Below are positions 8,045-17,727 of a stretch of 64,000 bases of DNA, one piece after another. The notes below the pieces were generated by a model. That model was not told where the DNA came from. It worked only from the letters and a program-made list of their open reading frames with translations, and did not search any database. The position numbers and the translations under genes are program-made. The stretch lies in assembly GCF_015355625.1 (NCBI RefSeq), contig NZ_JACLAF010000001.1, forward strand, positions 293,408-357,407, given 5' to 3'. The number at the start of each line of letters is the position of its first letter. Position 1 is the stretch's first letter. The DNA is from Tamlana sp. I1 (GTDB taxonomy: Bacteria > Bacteroidota > Bacteroidia > Flavobacteriales > Flavobacteriaceae).

Positions 8045-8063
8045 TACTTTGAATTGCAAAGTA
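8045..8063. promoter_or_regulatory. Palindromic operator at head of creD unit
   Basis: TACTTTGA-ATT-GCAAAGTA: 7 of 8 positions are symmetric, with the same half-site and spacing as the operator at 7031-7049. It covers the presumed -7 region of the first gene. The rest of the spacer to 8241 has no recognisable feature. Confidence 0.6.
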
Positions 8064-8241
8064 AATAAAATGTTTTGATATAAACATTATTATTTTTTAA
8101 TAAGTTAATAAAAATGGAGTGTGATTTTTATAAATACTTCAAATATAGTGTGTTTTAAGGAGGAAGGGCATTATGTGAATTAGTTGGGATTTTGAAATCA
8201 GTTATAATAATAAGTTCTCTAAACTTGATTGTTTTTTTTAA

Positions 8242-9093
8242 CTAAATTCTAAAAATACCCCCAAAAGCAATTACACGCTGTATGTAAAAAAAGTGCTGCG
8301 AGGCACTTTCGGCTGTGTTGCTTGTGGTTCTTATGTCGGGCATATTAATAAAACCACCTTTTAAATCCAATTGCATAAAAAAGTATTTAAAAAAGGTGAA
8401 GTTAAGTCCGGCGTGAGCCGAAAATCCGTAACCTGCTACATGAAATTCATCATAGCGCTCCTTTTCTAGTAGTGTTGTATTGGTTTTAGGGTATAAGGCA
8501 CCTCCAGCTAAACCTTCGGTGATATTAATTTGAAATTTATCGGTGTTTCTTATGTTGAAGAGTTTAGAAATATCATCATATCTAGCAAATTCAGCATAAA
8601 CATAATTTAAACCGTTGGTGTGTTCAAACTTTAAAAAGTCTTCAGAAATAAAAACAGCTTCATTGCTATAAGTGCCATTAAATGCACTTCCTAGCTCGGT
8701 GTCTGGTAAGTTAATATAACCATCAACAGTTCGGGTTCTATTTCGGTACATTACATATTTCATATGGTCTACACCTATTGATACGGTGTAATTATCAGAA
8801 ATAAAATAACCAACTTTAGCGTTGGTTTGCGGAATGGTTAATCGAACCGGATTTATATAGTCGATGTGCCAACCTTTGGGTTTGTCTTTAGCCGTAACAT
8901 CCTTTATGGTGAAGTTGTAATCTTCACCTTTAAAAGTAATATCGGATTTGGAAAATGATTCTCGATTTCCTCCCCAGCTAAAAAATATCTTTCCCTTATT
9001 AGAGGCTGTGTATTTAATAGGCTTGGTATCTTGGCCAAATGTGTGCAATGAAAGCACTAAGAAGGCAAAGCCTAATAAGGGTTTATATGTCAT
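8242..9093 (-). CDS. Outer-membrane beta-barrel-like protein, unknown
   Basis: A 283-residue exported protein: signal peptide 1-20 (LSLHTFG-Q), then alternating aromatic beta-strands such as GKIFFSWGG, VGYFISDNYTVSIGVDH, LNYVYAEFARY, GLNFTFFKYFFMQLDLKGGF and the terminal FGGIFRI with a final strand. This fits a small outer-membrane barrel. The start codon lies 15 bp after the kdsA stop codon, so it is probably co-transcribed with kdsA. A decayed copy of its C-terminus exists at 4648-4758. Function unknown. Confidence 0.7.
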   Translation of the reverse strand: MTYKPLLGFAFLVLSLHTFGQDTKPIKYTASNKGKIFFSWGGNRESFSKSDITFKGEDYNFTIKDVTAKDKPKGWHIDYINPVRLTIPQTNAKVGYFISDNYTVSIGVDHMKYVMYRNRTRTVDGYINLPDTELGSAFNGTYSNEAVFISEDFLKFEHTNGLNYVYAEFARYDDISKLFNIRNTDKFQINITEGLAGGALYPKTNTTLLEKERYDEFHVAGYGFSAHAGLNFTFFKYFFMQLDLKGGFINMPDIRTTSNTAESASQHFFYIQRVIAFGGIFRI

Positions 9094-9108
9094 GTAAAGG
9101 TTGTGAAG

Positions 9109-9927
9109 TTACAGGCTGTTTATGGTTTTTCTAATGGCTACTAAATTTGTTAAAAGTCCTTCTAAATTATTCAAATGAAGCATGTTGGCCCCATCGCTTT
9201 TAGCATTTTCAGGGTCGAAATGGGTTTCAATAAATAAACCATCAACGTTATTAACAATACCTGCGCGCGCAATGGTTTCTATCATATCGGGTCTGCCGCC
9301 TGTAACCCCAGCCGATTGATTAGGTTGTTGTAAAGAATGTGTAACATCTAAAACTGTTGGTGCAAATTTGCGCATGGTAGGAATCCCTCTAAAATCTACA
9401 ATCATATCTTGGTAACCAAACATGGTGCCTCTATCGGTTATCCATGCTTTATTACTGCCAGCATCTTTTACTTTTTGCACGGCGTGTTTCATGGCTTCCG
9501 GACTCATAAATTGTCCTTTTTTCAAATTTACCACTTTGCCTGTTTTTGCAGCTGCAACTACCAAATCGGTTTGACGTACTAAAAAAGCTGGAATTTGTAA
9601 AACATCTACATATTCCGCAGCCATAGCAGCATCAGATATTTCATGAATATCAGTAACGGTAGGGACATCAAAAGTATCGGAAACTTTTTTAAGAATTTTT
9701 AATGCTTTTTCATCACCAATGCCTGTAAAACTATCAATTCTACTGCGGTTTGCTTTCTTAAAACTGCCCTTAAAAACATAAGGTATTTCTAATTTATTTG
9801 TGATGTTTATTACTTTTTCGGCAATTCTTAGTGCCATGTCTTCGCTTTCAATAGCGCATGGGCCACATAATAAAAAGAAATTATTAGAATTGAGATGTTT
9901 TATCTTAGGAACTTCGTTAAGGTTCAT
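9109..9927 (-). CDS. kdsA: 3-deoxy-8-phosphooctulonate synthase (KDO-8-P synthase)
   Basis: A 272-residue cytosolic enzyme condensing phosphoenolpyruvate and D-arabinose 5-phosphate to KDO-8-phosphate for the lipopolysaccharide inner core. The (beta/alpha)8 NeuB/aldolase family motifs are present: GPCAIES (22-28), VFKGSFKKANRSR (51-63), TDIHE, LQIPAFLVRQTDL, KKGQFMSPE and TGGRPDMIET. Length is normal. Asn60 in KKANRS is the residue that typifies metal-independent KdsA (cysteine enzymes are separable elsewhere), but metal use was not tested. A good promoter box sits just upstream. Confidence 0.95.
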   Translation of the reverse strand: MNLNEVPKIKHLNSNNFFLLCGPCAIESEDMALRIAEKVINITNKLEIPYVFKGSFKKANRSRIDSFTGIGDEKALKILKKVSDTFDVPTVTDIHEISDAAMAAEYVDVLQIPAFLVRQTDLVVAAAKTGKVVNLKKGQFMSPEAMKHAVQKVKDAGSNKAWITDRGTMFGYQDMIVDFRGIPTMRKFAPTVLDVTHSLQQPNQSAGVTGGRPDMIETIARAGIVNNVDGLFIETHFDPENAKSDGANMLHLNNLEGLLTNLVAIRKTINSL

Positions 9928-9947
9928 GTTGCTTAAAATTTAAGCTG

Positions 9948-9955
9948 CAAAGTTA
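9948..9955 (-). promoter_or_regulatory. Promoter -7 box of kdsA
   Basis: Minus-strand TAACTTTG followed by CAGC, matching TAnnTTTG, about 20 nt before the kdsA start codon in the 32-bp gap. Confidence 0.65.
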
Positions 9956-9959
9956 CGTA

Positions 9960-10319
9960 TTAAATATGTCTCTTTAAACTATTTCTTATAATCCATAATG
10001 CCATTATGAAACTACCAAAAATAAACACGCCACCATTAATCCAGAGTGGTTCTAAGTGTTGTGAAACAGGTATAATTTTTAAAGCATTAGATATAAAAGC
10101 CAAAATTAAATATGAGGAAATGCAAACAAAAGTAATACCAAGAGTGAAATTTAATTTTTTGTTTGGCTTGATAATTTGCCATAAAAAAGGAATACCAAAT
10201 AGTAAAATAGGGTAGGCAGAAAGGCCGTTTTCTCTATTAACCATAGTAAACCAATATGCGGTAATGGCAATAAAATAAAGGTAAGGGATGAGTTTTGTGT
10301 AATTGTGAGAGAGTTTCAT
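9960..10319 (-). CDS. Small membrane protein, unknown
   Basis: A 119-residue protein with about four hydrophobic segments (12-27, 36-50, 58-78, 93-112) and short basic ends (N-terminal KLSHNYTK, C-terminal RNSLKRHI). No family recognised. It precedes kdsA on the same strand, but kdsA has its own promoter box in the gap. Confidence 0.6.
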   Translation of the reverse strand: MKLSHNYTKLIPYLYFIAITAYWFTMVNRENGLSAYPILLFGIPFLWQIIKPNKKLNFTLGITFVCISSYLILAFISNALKIIPVSQHLEPLWINGGVFIFGSFIMALWIIRNSLKRHI

Positions 10320-10464
10320 AGCTATTAATTTTTTTTAAACACTTTTAGAATGTTTAAATTCTGTTCTTTTTCAATGTAACGTTGAAATTACAGTAAAAGT
10401 TTTTTCTATTTTCCATTATAACATATAATTAACTAAATTATAGTTTAAGTGTTAAAATATAGCG

Positions 10465-10472
10465 TACCTTTG
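10465..10472 (+). promoter_or_regulatory. Promoter -7 box of typA
   Basis: TACCTTTG followed by CA, an ideal Bacteroidota -7 box, 23 nt before the typA ATG. Confidence 0.75.
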
Positions 10473-10495
10473 CATGCTCAAAATAAGGCACTATT

Positions 10496-12295
10496 ATGGC
10501 TAATATTAAAAACATTGCAATTATTGCACACGTAGATCATGGTAAAACTACGTTAGTTGATAAGATCATGTATCATTGTCAACTCTTTCGTGAAAACGAA
10601 AATACAGGTGATTTAATTCTTGATAACAACGATTTAGAACGTGAAAGAGGAATTACAATTACTTCTAAAAACGTTTCCGTAATTTATAAGGACACAAAAA
10701 TTAATATTATTGATACACCAGGTCACGCCGATTTCGGAGGTGAGGTAGAACGTGTTTTAAACATGGCCGATGGTGTTCTTTTATTAGTTGATGCCTTTGA
10801 AGGACCAATGCCACAAACACGATTTGTACTTCAAAAAGCAATCGATTTAGGTTTAAAACCTTGTGTGGTTGTAAATAAAGTGGATAAAGAAAACTGTACG
10901 CCAGAGGAAGTACATGAAAAAGTTTTCGACTTAATGTTCGAATTAGGTGCCGAAGAATGGCAATTAGATTTTCCAACCGTTTATGGTTCTGCAAAGAACA
11001 ACTGGATGAGCGACGATTGGCAAAAGCAAACTGAAAACATCGAACCATTATTAGATATGGTTATCGAACATATTCCTGCTCCAAAAATTCCTGAAGGGAA
11101 TACACAAATGTTAATTACATCTTTAGACTTTTCTTCATTTACAGGAAGAATTGCTATTGGTCGTTTAACACGTGGCGGACTTAAAGTAGGACAAAATATT
11201 TCTTTAGTGAAACGCGACGGAAGTATTGTGAAAAATAAAATTAAAGAACTTCATGTTTTTGAAGGTTTAGGCCGTATAAAAGTAGACGAAGTTCAAACGG
11301 GTGATATTTGTGCGATTGTAGGATTAGAAGGTTTTGAGATTGGTGATACTGTTGCCGATTTTGAAAATCCAGAAGGTCTAAAAACAATTGCTATCGATGA
11401 GCCTACCATGAGTATGTTGTTTACAATTAACGATTCGCCTTTCTTTGGGAAAGATGGAAAGTTTGTAACATCGCGCCATATTAAAGACCGTTTAACAAAA
11501 GAACTTGAAAAAAACTTAGCCTTACGTGTTAATGAAACCGATAGTGCTGATAAATTTTTAGTTTTTGGTCGTGGTGTACTGCATTTATCAGTATTAATTG
11601 AAACCATGCGTCGTGAAGGTTACGAGCTTCAAATTGGTCAGCCACAAGTAATCATCAAAGAAATTGATGGTGTTAAATGTGAGCCTGTTGAAGAGATGAC
11701 TATTGATTTGCCAGAAAATGTTTCGGGTAAAGCAGTAGAAATGGTTACCATGCGTAAAGGTGAAATGTTAAGTATGGAAGCTAAAGGTGAGCGTATGGTT
11801 TGCGAATTTTTAATTCCTTCAAGAGGAATTATTGGTTTAAGAAACCAATTACTTACAGCAACGGCTGGTGAAGCTATTATGGCACACCGTTTTAAAGAAT
11901 ACCAACCATTAAAAGGTGGTATTCCAGAACGTCAAAATGGTTCGTTAGTATCTATGGAAAAAGGTCAAGCAATTCCTTATTCTATTGATAAATTACAAGA
12001 TAGAGGTAAGTTTTTCGTAGATCCAGGGGAAGATATTTATGAAGGTCAAGTTATTGGCGAAAATTCTCGTGGTGATGATATGACGGTTAACGTAACAAAA
12101 ACTAAAAAGTTAAGTAACGTACGTTCTTCTGGAGCCGATGATAAAGCTAAAATTGTTCCTGCAATTAAATTTTCATTAGAAGAAGCTTTAGAGTATATCC
12201 AGAAAGATGAATATGTAGAGGTAACACCAAACTTTTTACGTCTGCGTAAAATTTATCTAACAGAGGTAGAGCGTAAAAGAAATAAATCTATGTAA
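10496..12295 (+). CDS. typA: Translational GTPase TypA/BipA
   Basis: A 599-residue ribosome-associated GTPase needed for normal 50S assembly and growth under stress or cold. It has the P-loop [10 protein letters not shown] (11-20), switch [16 protein letters not shown] (73-86), base-recognition NKVD (127-130), then EF-Tu-like domain 2 and the EF-G-like domains III and V, and the C-terminal TypA-specific domain ([36 protein letters not shown]). Full length. Its stop codon is 1 bp before the start of a small membrane gene. Confidence 0.97.
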   Translation: MANIKNIAIIAHVDHGKTTLVDKIMYHCQLFRENENTGDLILDNNDLERERGITITSKNVSVIYKDTKINIIDTPGHADFGGEVERVLNMADGVLLLVDAFEGPMPQTRFVLQKAIDLGLKPCVVVNKVDKENCTPEEVHEKVFDLMFELGAEEWQLDFPTVYGSAKNNWMSDDWQKQTENIEPLLDMVIEHIPAPKIPEGNTQMLITSLDFSSFTGRIAIGRLTRGGLKVGQNISLVKRDGSIVKNKIKELHVFEGLGRIKVDEVQTGDICAIVGLEGFEIGDTVADFENPEGLKTIAIDEPTMSMLFTINDSPFFGKDGKFVTSRHIKDRLTKELEKNLALRVNETDSADKFLVFGRGVLHLSVLIETMRREGYELQIGQPQVIIKEIDGVKCEPVEEMTIDLPENVSGKAVEMVTMRKGEMLSMEAKGERMVCEFLIPSRGIIGLRNQLLTATAGEAIMAHRFKEYQPLKGGIPERQNGSLVSMEKGQAIPYSIDKLQDRGKFFVDPGEDIYEGQVIGENSRGDDMTVNVTKTKKLSNVRSSGADDKAKIVPAIKFSLEEALEYIQKDEYVEVTPNFLRLRKIYLTEVERKRNKSM

Positions 12296-12296
12296 G

Positions 12297-12530
12297 ATGA
12301 CGTTTTTAGGAATTTTATGGGTAGAATGGCTTGGTTATTTAGCTATGGCTATTGTTTTAATTTCCTTTTTAATGAAATCTTTAAATAAATTACGAATAGT
12401 AAATACCATTGGGTGTTTACTATTCGTGTTTTATGGCGTGGCGTTAAGTCCGTATTCACTTCCTATCATCATTACAAACTCAGCTATTGCGTGCATTAAT
12501 GTATATTATTTACTTTTTAAAAAAGTATAG
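12297..12530 (+). CDS. YgjV-like small membrane protein
   Basis: A 77-residue protein with about three hydrophobic segments. The layout WLGYLAMAIVLISFLMKSLNKLRIVNTIGCLLFVFYGV resembles YgjV/CBU_0592-type inner-membrane proteins of unknown function. Starts 1 bp after typA and is almost surely co-transcribed with it. Confidence 0.65.
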   Translation: MTFLGILWVEWLGYLAMAIVLISFLMKSLNKLRIVNTIGCLLFVFYGVALSPYSLPIIITNSAIACINVYYLLFKKV

Positions 12531-12600
12531 TTTGCTTTTTTTTTAAAATGATGTAAATCATCATGAATTTAAAAGCAGTGCATTAATTTAAATGATTTTG

Positions 12601-12608
12601 TATATTTG
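12601..12608 (+). promoter_or_regulatory. Promoter -7 box of first flippase gene
   Basis: TATATTTG matches TAnnTTTG, about 105 nt before the TTG start at 12715. The long leader ends in an A/C-rich stretch. Nothing else is recognised in the 12531-12714 spacer. Confidence 0.4.
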
Positions 12609-12714
12609 GTTTTATAGATGTTGATTAAAAACAAAAAGCTTTGTTTTTAATGGTAAAATAAATGAGGGTGTATTTTATCTAAAAGTCAATTAAACAACCA
12701 AACCAACATATTAA

Positions 12715-14031
12715 TTGAAGAAATTAATAGACTTTATTAGGAGCAAGATTTTAAAAAAAGTAGCTTCTTTACAAATTGTCGCTGTATTAACTAGAATATT
12801 TGCAGGGCTGTTAACTTCTAAAGCTATTGCTGTTTTTATTGGTGCTGAAGGTCTAGCATTAATAGGTAATTTGCGAAATTTTGTAATTGCTTCTCAAACG
12901 GTTGCTTCTCTTGGCTTTTACAAAGGCATTGTAAAATATGTAGCCGAGGTAAAAGAAAGTACCTTAGAACTTAGTAAAGTCATCTCCTCGGTTTTCTACG
13001 CTGGGTTTATATCAACAGTACTCGTTTGTTTTTTCTGTTATTTTAAAGCCGAATGGATTAACGATCTTATTTTTCCAACTTACAATGATTACGCTTATGT
13101 AATTCGCATTTTTGCCATAGCACTGCCTTTCTATATTTTGAATATGTTTTCATTCTCGATAATGAACGGTTTTTCAAAGTATAAAATACTAATTGTAATT
13201 AATATTATTGGTCAGATTTTAGGGGTTTCTATCGCCTTAATTTTAATCTACCAAAACAAGATTGACGGGGCTTTAATAGCCGCGGTTATCACCGAAGCCT
13301 TAATATTTTTAATCACTTTAGTAGGTATTATTAATAGGCGTAGCTTAATGCCGTTAATAAAGGCAAGCACCTGTAGTTTTGGCTTTCTTAAAAAAATGAG
13401 TTTTTATTCGTTAATGGCGTTTTTTACGGCGGTTTTGTTACCACTTGTTACACTTTCTATTCGCTCCTATATTATTGAACACATAGGCTATAAGTATGCT
13501 GGTTTTTGGGAAGCGATGACACGAATTTCTAAGTATTACCTCATGTTTATTAGCGCTTTAATAGCCTTGTATTTATTGCCGCGTTTTTCAGAAATTAAAG
13601 ATAATGCGATTTTTAAGAGAGAAGTTTTTACGTTTTATAAAATCATAATCCCTATACTTAGTGTTGGCCTTTTGCTAATTTATCTGTTACGAAAGTATAT
13701 TGTTTTACTGGTTTTTTCTGAGGAGTTTCAACCCGTAGAAGATTTGTTTTTATGGCAACTGTTAGGCGATTTTATTAAAGTATTATCTATTGTTATTGCT
13801 TACCAGTTTCTAGCCAAAAAAATGTTTTGGCACTATGTTTTAACCGAAACTTTTTTAGTTATTACACTGTATACCACAAGCATCTATTTTATAGATTTAT
13901 TTGATGGCATTCAGGGAGCTGTAATCGCACATTTTGTGAGTTATATAATGTATTTTGGCATTATTTTACTCACCTTTGGAGGGACTCTTTTTGGGGTGGA
14001 GGTTAGTGATAAAACGAATTTAAAGATTTAA
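12715..14031 (+). CDS. Wzx-type polysaccharide flippase (first copy)
   Basis: A 438-residue inner-membrane protein with about twelve helices, of the MOP superfamily, expected to flip undecaprenyl-linked oligosaccharide units to the periplasm. GAEGLALIGNLRNF (43-56), AGFWEAMTRISKYYLMF and FLWQLLGDFIKVLSIV..QFLAKKM are shared with the second flippase in this locus (19724-21016). The start is TTG: no ATG or GTG exists near the N-terminus, and the amphipathic KKLIDFIRSKILKK lead-in fits. It opens the surface-polysaccharide locus. Confidence 0.85.
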   Translation: MKKLIDFIRSKILKKVASLQIVAVLTRIFAGLLTSKAIAVFIGAEGLALIGNLRNFVIASQTVASLGFYKGIVKYVAEVKESTLELSKVISSVFYAGFISTVLVCFFCYFKAEWINDLIFPTYNDYAYVIRIFAIALPFYILNMFSFSIMNGFSKYKILIVINIIGQILGVSIALILIYQNKIDGALIAAVITEALIFLITLVGIINRRSLMPLIKASTCSFGFLKKMSFYSLMAFFTAVLLPLVTLSIRSYIIEHIGYKYAGFWEAMTRISKYYLMFISALIALYLLPRFSEIKDNAIFKREVFTFYKIIIPILSVGLLLIYLLRKYIVLLVFSEEFQPVEDLFLWQLLGDFIKVLSIVIAYQFLAKKMFWHYVLTETFLVITLYTTSIYFIDLFDGIQGAVIAHFVSYIMYFGIILLTFGGTLFGVEVSDKTNLKI

Positions 14032-14087
14032 AGGGAGATGGAAATGAATAACGAGATGCTTTGAAATAAAATACTTATTGAAGTGGT

Positions 14088-14690
14088 TTATAAATAACAT
14101 TCCATGATTATTGAAGTATATGGAATATAAAAATAAGAATGGTCTATTGTACTTAATGTTTTAGAAAAACTAGTTTCAGTCAATTGTTCATAGTCCTTTT
14201 GATTTCTAATAAATTGTCCTCTATCTTTATCTAAAAAATACTTGGCTATCTTATTCTGATTTTTCACATAAACACCATCAAAGGAAACAAATTTTCCGCC
14301 GGGCTTCAAAGCTTTTTTTGTTATATTAAATAAGTTGATGCATTGATTGTCATCTAGGTGATGTAATACACCTGCAGCAATTACAATATCGAAAGTTTGC
14401 GAAGTTCCTAAAATAAAATCATCTACACTTTTGCAAATAAAATGGCCTTTGCTGCCGTATTTTTTTTTAGCTTGCTCGATGTAACTTTTATCTAAATCTA
14501 TACCTGTGTATTCCACTTTTGGTAAAAAATCTAAAATATAACCAGGGCCACAACCAATGTCTAAAATTCGTTGACCAGTTTTGGCATTAACATTGTTTTT
14601 TACAAATAGTTGTCTTGCTCTATAGCCTCCCACCAGTTTCTGATACGTATTATAAATAATGGGATGTTTTAAAATAGCTCTTGCGTCCAA
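14088..14690 (-). CDS. Class I SAM-dependent methyltransferase
   Basis: A 200-residue methyltransferase with motif I LDIGCGPGY (43-51), acidic motif II (TGIDLD, 62-67), VVIAAGVLHHLDD around the active site and a motif III-like LKPGGKFVSFDGVYV. Ubie/Methyltransf_11/25 type. The reading frame starts at TTG 14690, with no ATG between the upstream stop and this codon. It is convergent with the first flippase gene and divergent from the GT-C gene. It may methylate a sugar, a lipid or a small metabolite; the substrate is unknown. Confidence 0.75.
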   Translation of the reverse strand: MDARAILKHPIIYNTYQKLVGGYRARQLFVKNNVNAKTGQRILDIGCGPGYILDFLPKVEYTGIDLDKSYIEQAKKKYGSKGHFICKSVDDFILGTSQTFDIVIAAGVLHHLDDNQCINLFNITKKALKPGGKFVSFDGVYVKNQNKIAKYFLDKDRGQFIRNQKDYEQLTETSFSKTLSTIDHSYFYIPYTSIIMECYL

Positions 14691-14756
14691 TTTCTTAAGT
14701 GAATAATTGTTAGATTTCTAGCTGTAAAATTACTGGAATTAACTGTAAGATAATAG

Positions 14757-14764
14757 TATCTTTG
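14757..14764 (+). promoter_or_regulatory. Promoter -7 box of GT-C gene
   Basis: TATCTTTG matches TAnnTTTG, 18 nt before ATG 14783. It also contains the spurious upstream TTG start at 14762, which is one reason to prefer the later ATG. Confidence 0.65.
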
Positions 14765-14782
14765 GTTTTTCTTTTAACATTT

Positions 14783-16576
14783 ATGTCAGAACAATTAAGC
14801 TATTATAATTTAAATTTCTTCGAATCTAAACAATTTGTATACATTAGTTTTTTAGTAATTATTGCTTTACAGGCATTGCTTATGTTTCAGGGTTTCGATG
14901 TTTGTGATGATGGTTTTGTACTTACATTTTATCAGCAAATATATCATAATCCTTCCACTGTGGAGTATAGCTTTGTGTATTGGTTTTCGGGTGTTATAGG
15001 TGGTATTTGGTACGAGCTGTATCCCAACGGAGGTATTTTGTGGTTTAAGATTTTTACTGTAATTATTAATACGTTAACCTTTGTTGTAGCTTATCATGTT
15101 TTTAAACCATTTGTATCCAAGTTTATTATTGTTTTAGGCTTATTTATGGCTCTATTTGCTAATGATTATGGGTTTTTAGTTTATTATCATAACCATATAA
15201 CAGCATTACTAGCAGTAACTAGTGTTTACTTTTTATTAAAAGGTTTAACTAAAAATAGTTTGGTGTTAATATTAATTTCGGGATTTATAATCGGAGTTAA
15301 TGTATTTTCAAGAATACCGAATCTCACTTTGTTTGTTTTTATTCTAGGTATTCCATTTTATTATTTCATATCAAATAAGGTTTTACACGAAGCTATTAAG
15401 CCATCTTTATATTTTATCTTAGGTATTATTTTAGGTTTTGGTTTTATAACTGGACTATTGTTGATTTTAGGACAGTTTGAAATTATGGTAAAAGCGATTT
15501 CTAGTCTGTTTGACTTAGGAGCAGCTAAAGACAGCTCTCATAACATAAGAGGGTTGATACTAGTTTATTTACGCGGGTACAAGACTTTGTTGGATGTGAT
15601 GGGGCAACTTTCAATAATAACCATTTTGTTTTTACTTTTTTCTAGTTGTTTTAAAAAAAACTTATGGCTTAGAATGTTTTTTTTAGTTTTATTATTTTGC
15701 TATACTTTTTTGTGGTTTAAAAGTGGTGAAATTTATCCTATTTATGCTTTGAGTTATACAGGAACAATATTGATTTTGTTTACAAATCAAAGTTCAGGGG
15801 TAAAAACTTTGGCTTTTTTAGGAGGGCTTATGTTAACTTTTTTACCTCTGGGAAGTGGCGGTGCTATACATAGCAGTGGTTACATGTGTATTTGGTTGTC
15901 AATGCCGTTTTTCTTTACTTTTTTGTTTAATTTAAAAAACACTACTATTAATTTAAACAGACATGTTGCTTCTAGAAAAATAGTTTTATCAGAAAAAGGG
16001 TTTAAAAGATTTGTATTATTTATTTCAATAGCATTTCTATTTTCAAAGGGGTTTAATATTTCACAGCAAGCCTATTTTGACAATGGGAGCCGATTCGATA
16101 AAACATATACCATTAATAGTAAATTAGCCAAAGGGGTTTATACAACGGAAAGAAGAGCTGAAATAATTAATAATTTGTTGGTTAATTTGAAAGAATACGT
16201 AAAGCCTAATGATTATTTATTAGCTTATGATAAAATACCGATGATTAATTTTTTAACAGAAACTAGACCGTATATGTATAATTCATGGGTTTGGATTTAT
16301 GATAGTCATACTTTTGAAAACAAGCTGAAACAGGCAGAAAAGGAAATTGAGGTATACCCAATTGTTGTAGCTCAAAAGTTTGAAACTATATTGGATTTTT
16401 CCAAACCGATACCTAATTATTTAGATTCAAATTTAACCAATACCCATGGAGTAATTAATGCCTATGACGGCAGAAAAAATGAATTTTTAAAAACCTTTTT
16501 AATTGATAATGATTACGAAATCGTTTGGAGTAACGCGTATTTTAATATTTATAAAACAGCAAGAATACATGAATAA
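14783..16576 (+). CDS. Multi-pass GT-C type glycosyltransferase or polymerase
   Basis: A 597-residue membrane protein with about twelve helices in the first 430 residues and a soluble C-terminal domain. The first loop GFDVCDDGFVL carries the acidic DD near helix 1 typical of GT-C (GT39/ArnT-like) enzymes that take sugars from polyprenyl phosphate. No Wzy polymerase is otherwise evident in the locus, so this protein could also be the polymerase; the sequence does not decide. ATG 14783 was chosen because the earlier TTG (14762) lies inside the promoter box. It precedes a polyprenyl-phosphate-sugar synthase, a natural partner. Confidence 0.65.
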   Translation: MSEQLSYYNLNFFESKQFVYISFLVIIALQALLMFQGFDVCDDGFVLTFYQQIYHNPSTVEYSFVYWFSGVIGGIWYELYPNGGILWFKIFTVIINTLTFVVAYHVFKPFVSKFIIVLGLFMALFANDYGFLVYYHNHITALLAVTSVYFLLKGLTKNSLVLILISGFIIGVNVFSRIPNLTLFVFILGIPFYYFISNKVLHEAIKPSLYFILGIILGFGFITGLLLILGQFEIMVKAISSLFDLGAAKDSSHNIRGLILVYLRGYKTLLDVMGQLSIITILFLLFSSCFKKNLWLRMFFLVLLFCYTFLWFKSGEIYPIYALSYTGTILILFTNQSSGVKTLAFLGGLMLTFLPLGSGGAIHSSGYMCIWLSMPFFFTFLFNLKNTTINLNRHVASRKIVLSEKGFKRFVLFISIAFLFSKGFNISQQAYFDNGSRFDKTYTINSKLAKGVYTTERRAEIINNLLVNLKEYVKPNDYLLAYDKIPMINFLTETRPYMYNSWVWIYDSHTFENKLKQAEKEIEVYPIVVAQKFETILDFSKPIPNYLDSNLTNTHGVINAYDGRKNEFLKTFLIDNDYEIVWSNAYFNIYKTARIHE

Positions 16577-16607
16577 TTAGTTTAACTTTTTATATTGTGG
16601 TCTAGAT

Positions 16608-17555
16608 ATGAAAACAAGTAAAAAACTTTCAGTAATAATCCCCATTTATAATGAATCTGGAATCATAGATTTGCTTTACGAACGTTTGGTGAATTCGGTA
16701 ACTAAAATTACAAATGATTACGAATTTATTTTTGTTAATGATTGTAGTAAAGACGATTCTATACAAAAAATTTTTGCTATTGCAGCAAAAGATGAAAAAG
16801 TACATTACCTAAGTTTTAGTAGGAATTTTGGGCATCAAATAGCGGTTACAGCAGGACTTAATCATGTGTCGGGAGATTGCACTGTAATCATTGACGGTGA
16901 TTTACAAGACCCTCCAGAATTAATACCTGAATTGTACCTAAAGTATCAGGAAGGATTTGATGTCGTTTACGCAAAGCGAGAACAAAGAAAAGGAGAAACC
17001 ATTTTGAAAAAGTTAACCTCTAAAATATTTTATAGAATTTTAAGAAAATTAACTTCTTTTGAAATTCCTCTGGATACAGGAGATTTCAGGCTGATTGATA
17101 AAAAAGTAGTACAGGCTTTGAAAAGCATGCCTGAACAAAATAAATTTTTAAGAGGTCAAATTGCTTGGTTAGGATTTAAGCAAACTCATGTGTTGTTTAA
17201 TAGAGATGAACGTCAATATGGAAAATCTGGTTACTCCTATAGTAAAATGTTTCAACTAGCTATTGATGCTGTAACTAGTTTTTCAGATAAACCATTAGCA
17301 TTAGTAAGCAGACTCGGTTTTATAATTTCAGTGTTTTCATTTTTTATTATTTTGTACACCATTTTTGCACATTTTGTTTTAAAAGAAACCGTTACGGGGT
17401 GGTCATCCCTAATTATAAGTTCCATGTTTATTGGTGGTATTCAATTATTTTCAATTGGTATTATAGGAGAATATATCAGCCGTATTAATAAAAATGTTAT
17501 TGATAGACCGCTGTATATTATAGCAGATTCAAATATTGATTCAGTCAATAAATAA
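16608..17555 (+). CDS. GtrB/ArnC-like family 2 glycosyltransferase (polyprenyl-P-sugar synthase)
   Basis: A 315-residue membrane-anchored GT2. The catalytic GT-A domain shows SVIIPIYNESG (8-18), FVNDCSKDDS (42-51), the metal-binding DGDLQDPPE (96-104) and a distal FLRGQIAWLGFKQ. Two C-terminal helices (about 232-255 and 268-292) and GEYISRI identify the DPM1/GtrB/ArnC type that moves a sugar from a nucleotide to undecaprenyl phosphate. Its neighbour, the GT-C protein, would be the acceptor of the lipid-linked sugar. Confidence 0.85.
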   Translation: MKTSKKLSVIIPIYNESGIIDLLYERLVNSVTKITNDYEFIFVNDCSKDDSIQKIFAIAAKDEKVHYLSFSRNFGHQIAVTAGLNHVSGDCTVIIDGDLQDPPELIPELYLKYQEGFDVVYAKREQRKGETILKKLTSKIFYRILRKLTSFEIPLDTGDFRLIDKKVVQALKSMPEQNKFLRGQIAWLGFKQTHVLFNRDERQYGKSGYSYSKMFQLAIDAVTSFSDKPLALVSRLGFIISVFSFFIILYTIFAHFVLKETVTGWSSLIISSMFIGGIQLFSIGIIGEYISRINKNVIDRPLYIIADSNIDSVNK

Positions 17556-17727
17556 TTTTTCATACTCTTTTAAATGATATTATTTAATCCTCATATTAGT
17601 ATTTTAAATTCATAAAACCGTATTCGTTATTTATACCATTAAAACATATAATCCTAATCTTAAAAATGAATGGAATGTATTCATAGAGCAATCAAAAAAT
17701 GCTACATTTCTTTTTAATAGAGATTTC

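Noticed and set aside
8150..8182. AAGGAGGAAGG before ATG TGA in the spacer upstream of the creD unit
   Set aside because: The ATG is followed at once by a stop codon; no gene follows.
14762..14782. TTG start of the GT-C gene giving seven extra residues
   Set aside because: The TTG lies inside the -7 promoter box TATCTTTG; ATG 14783 is a sound start.
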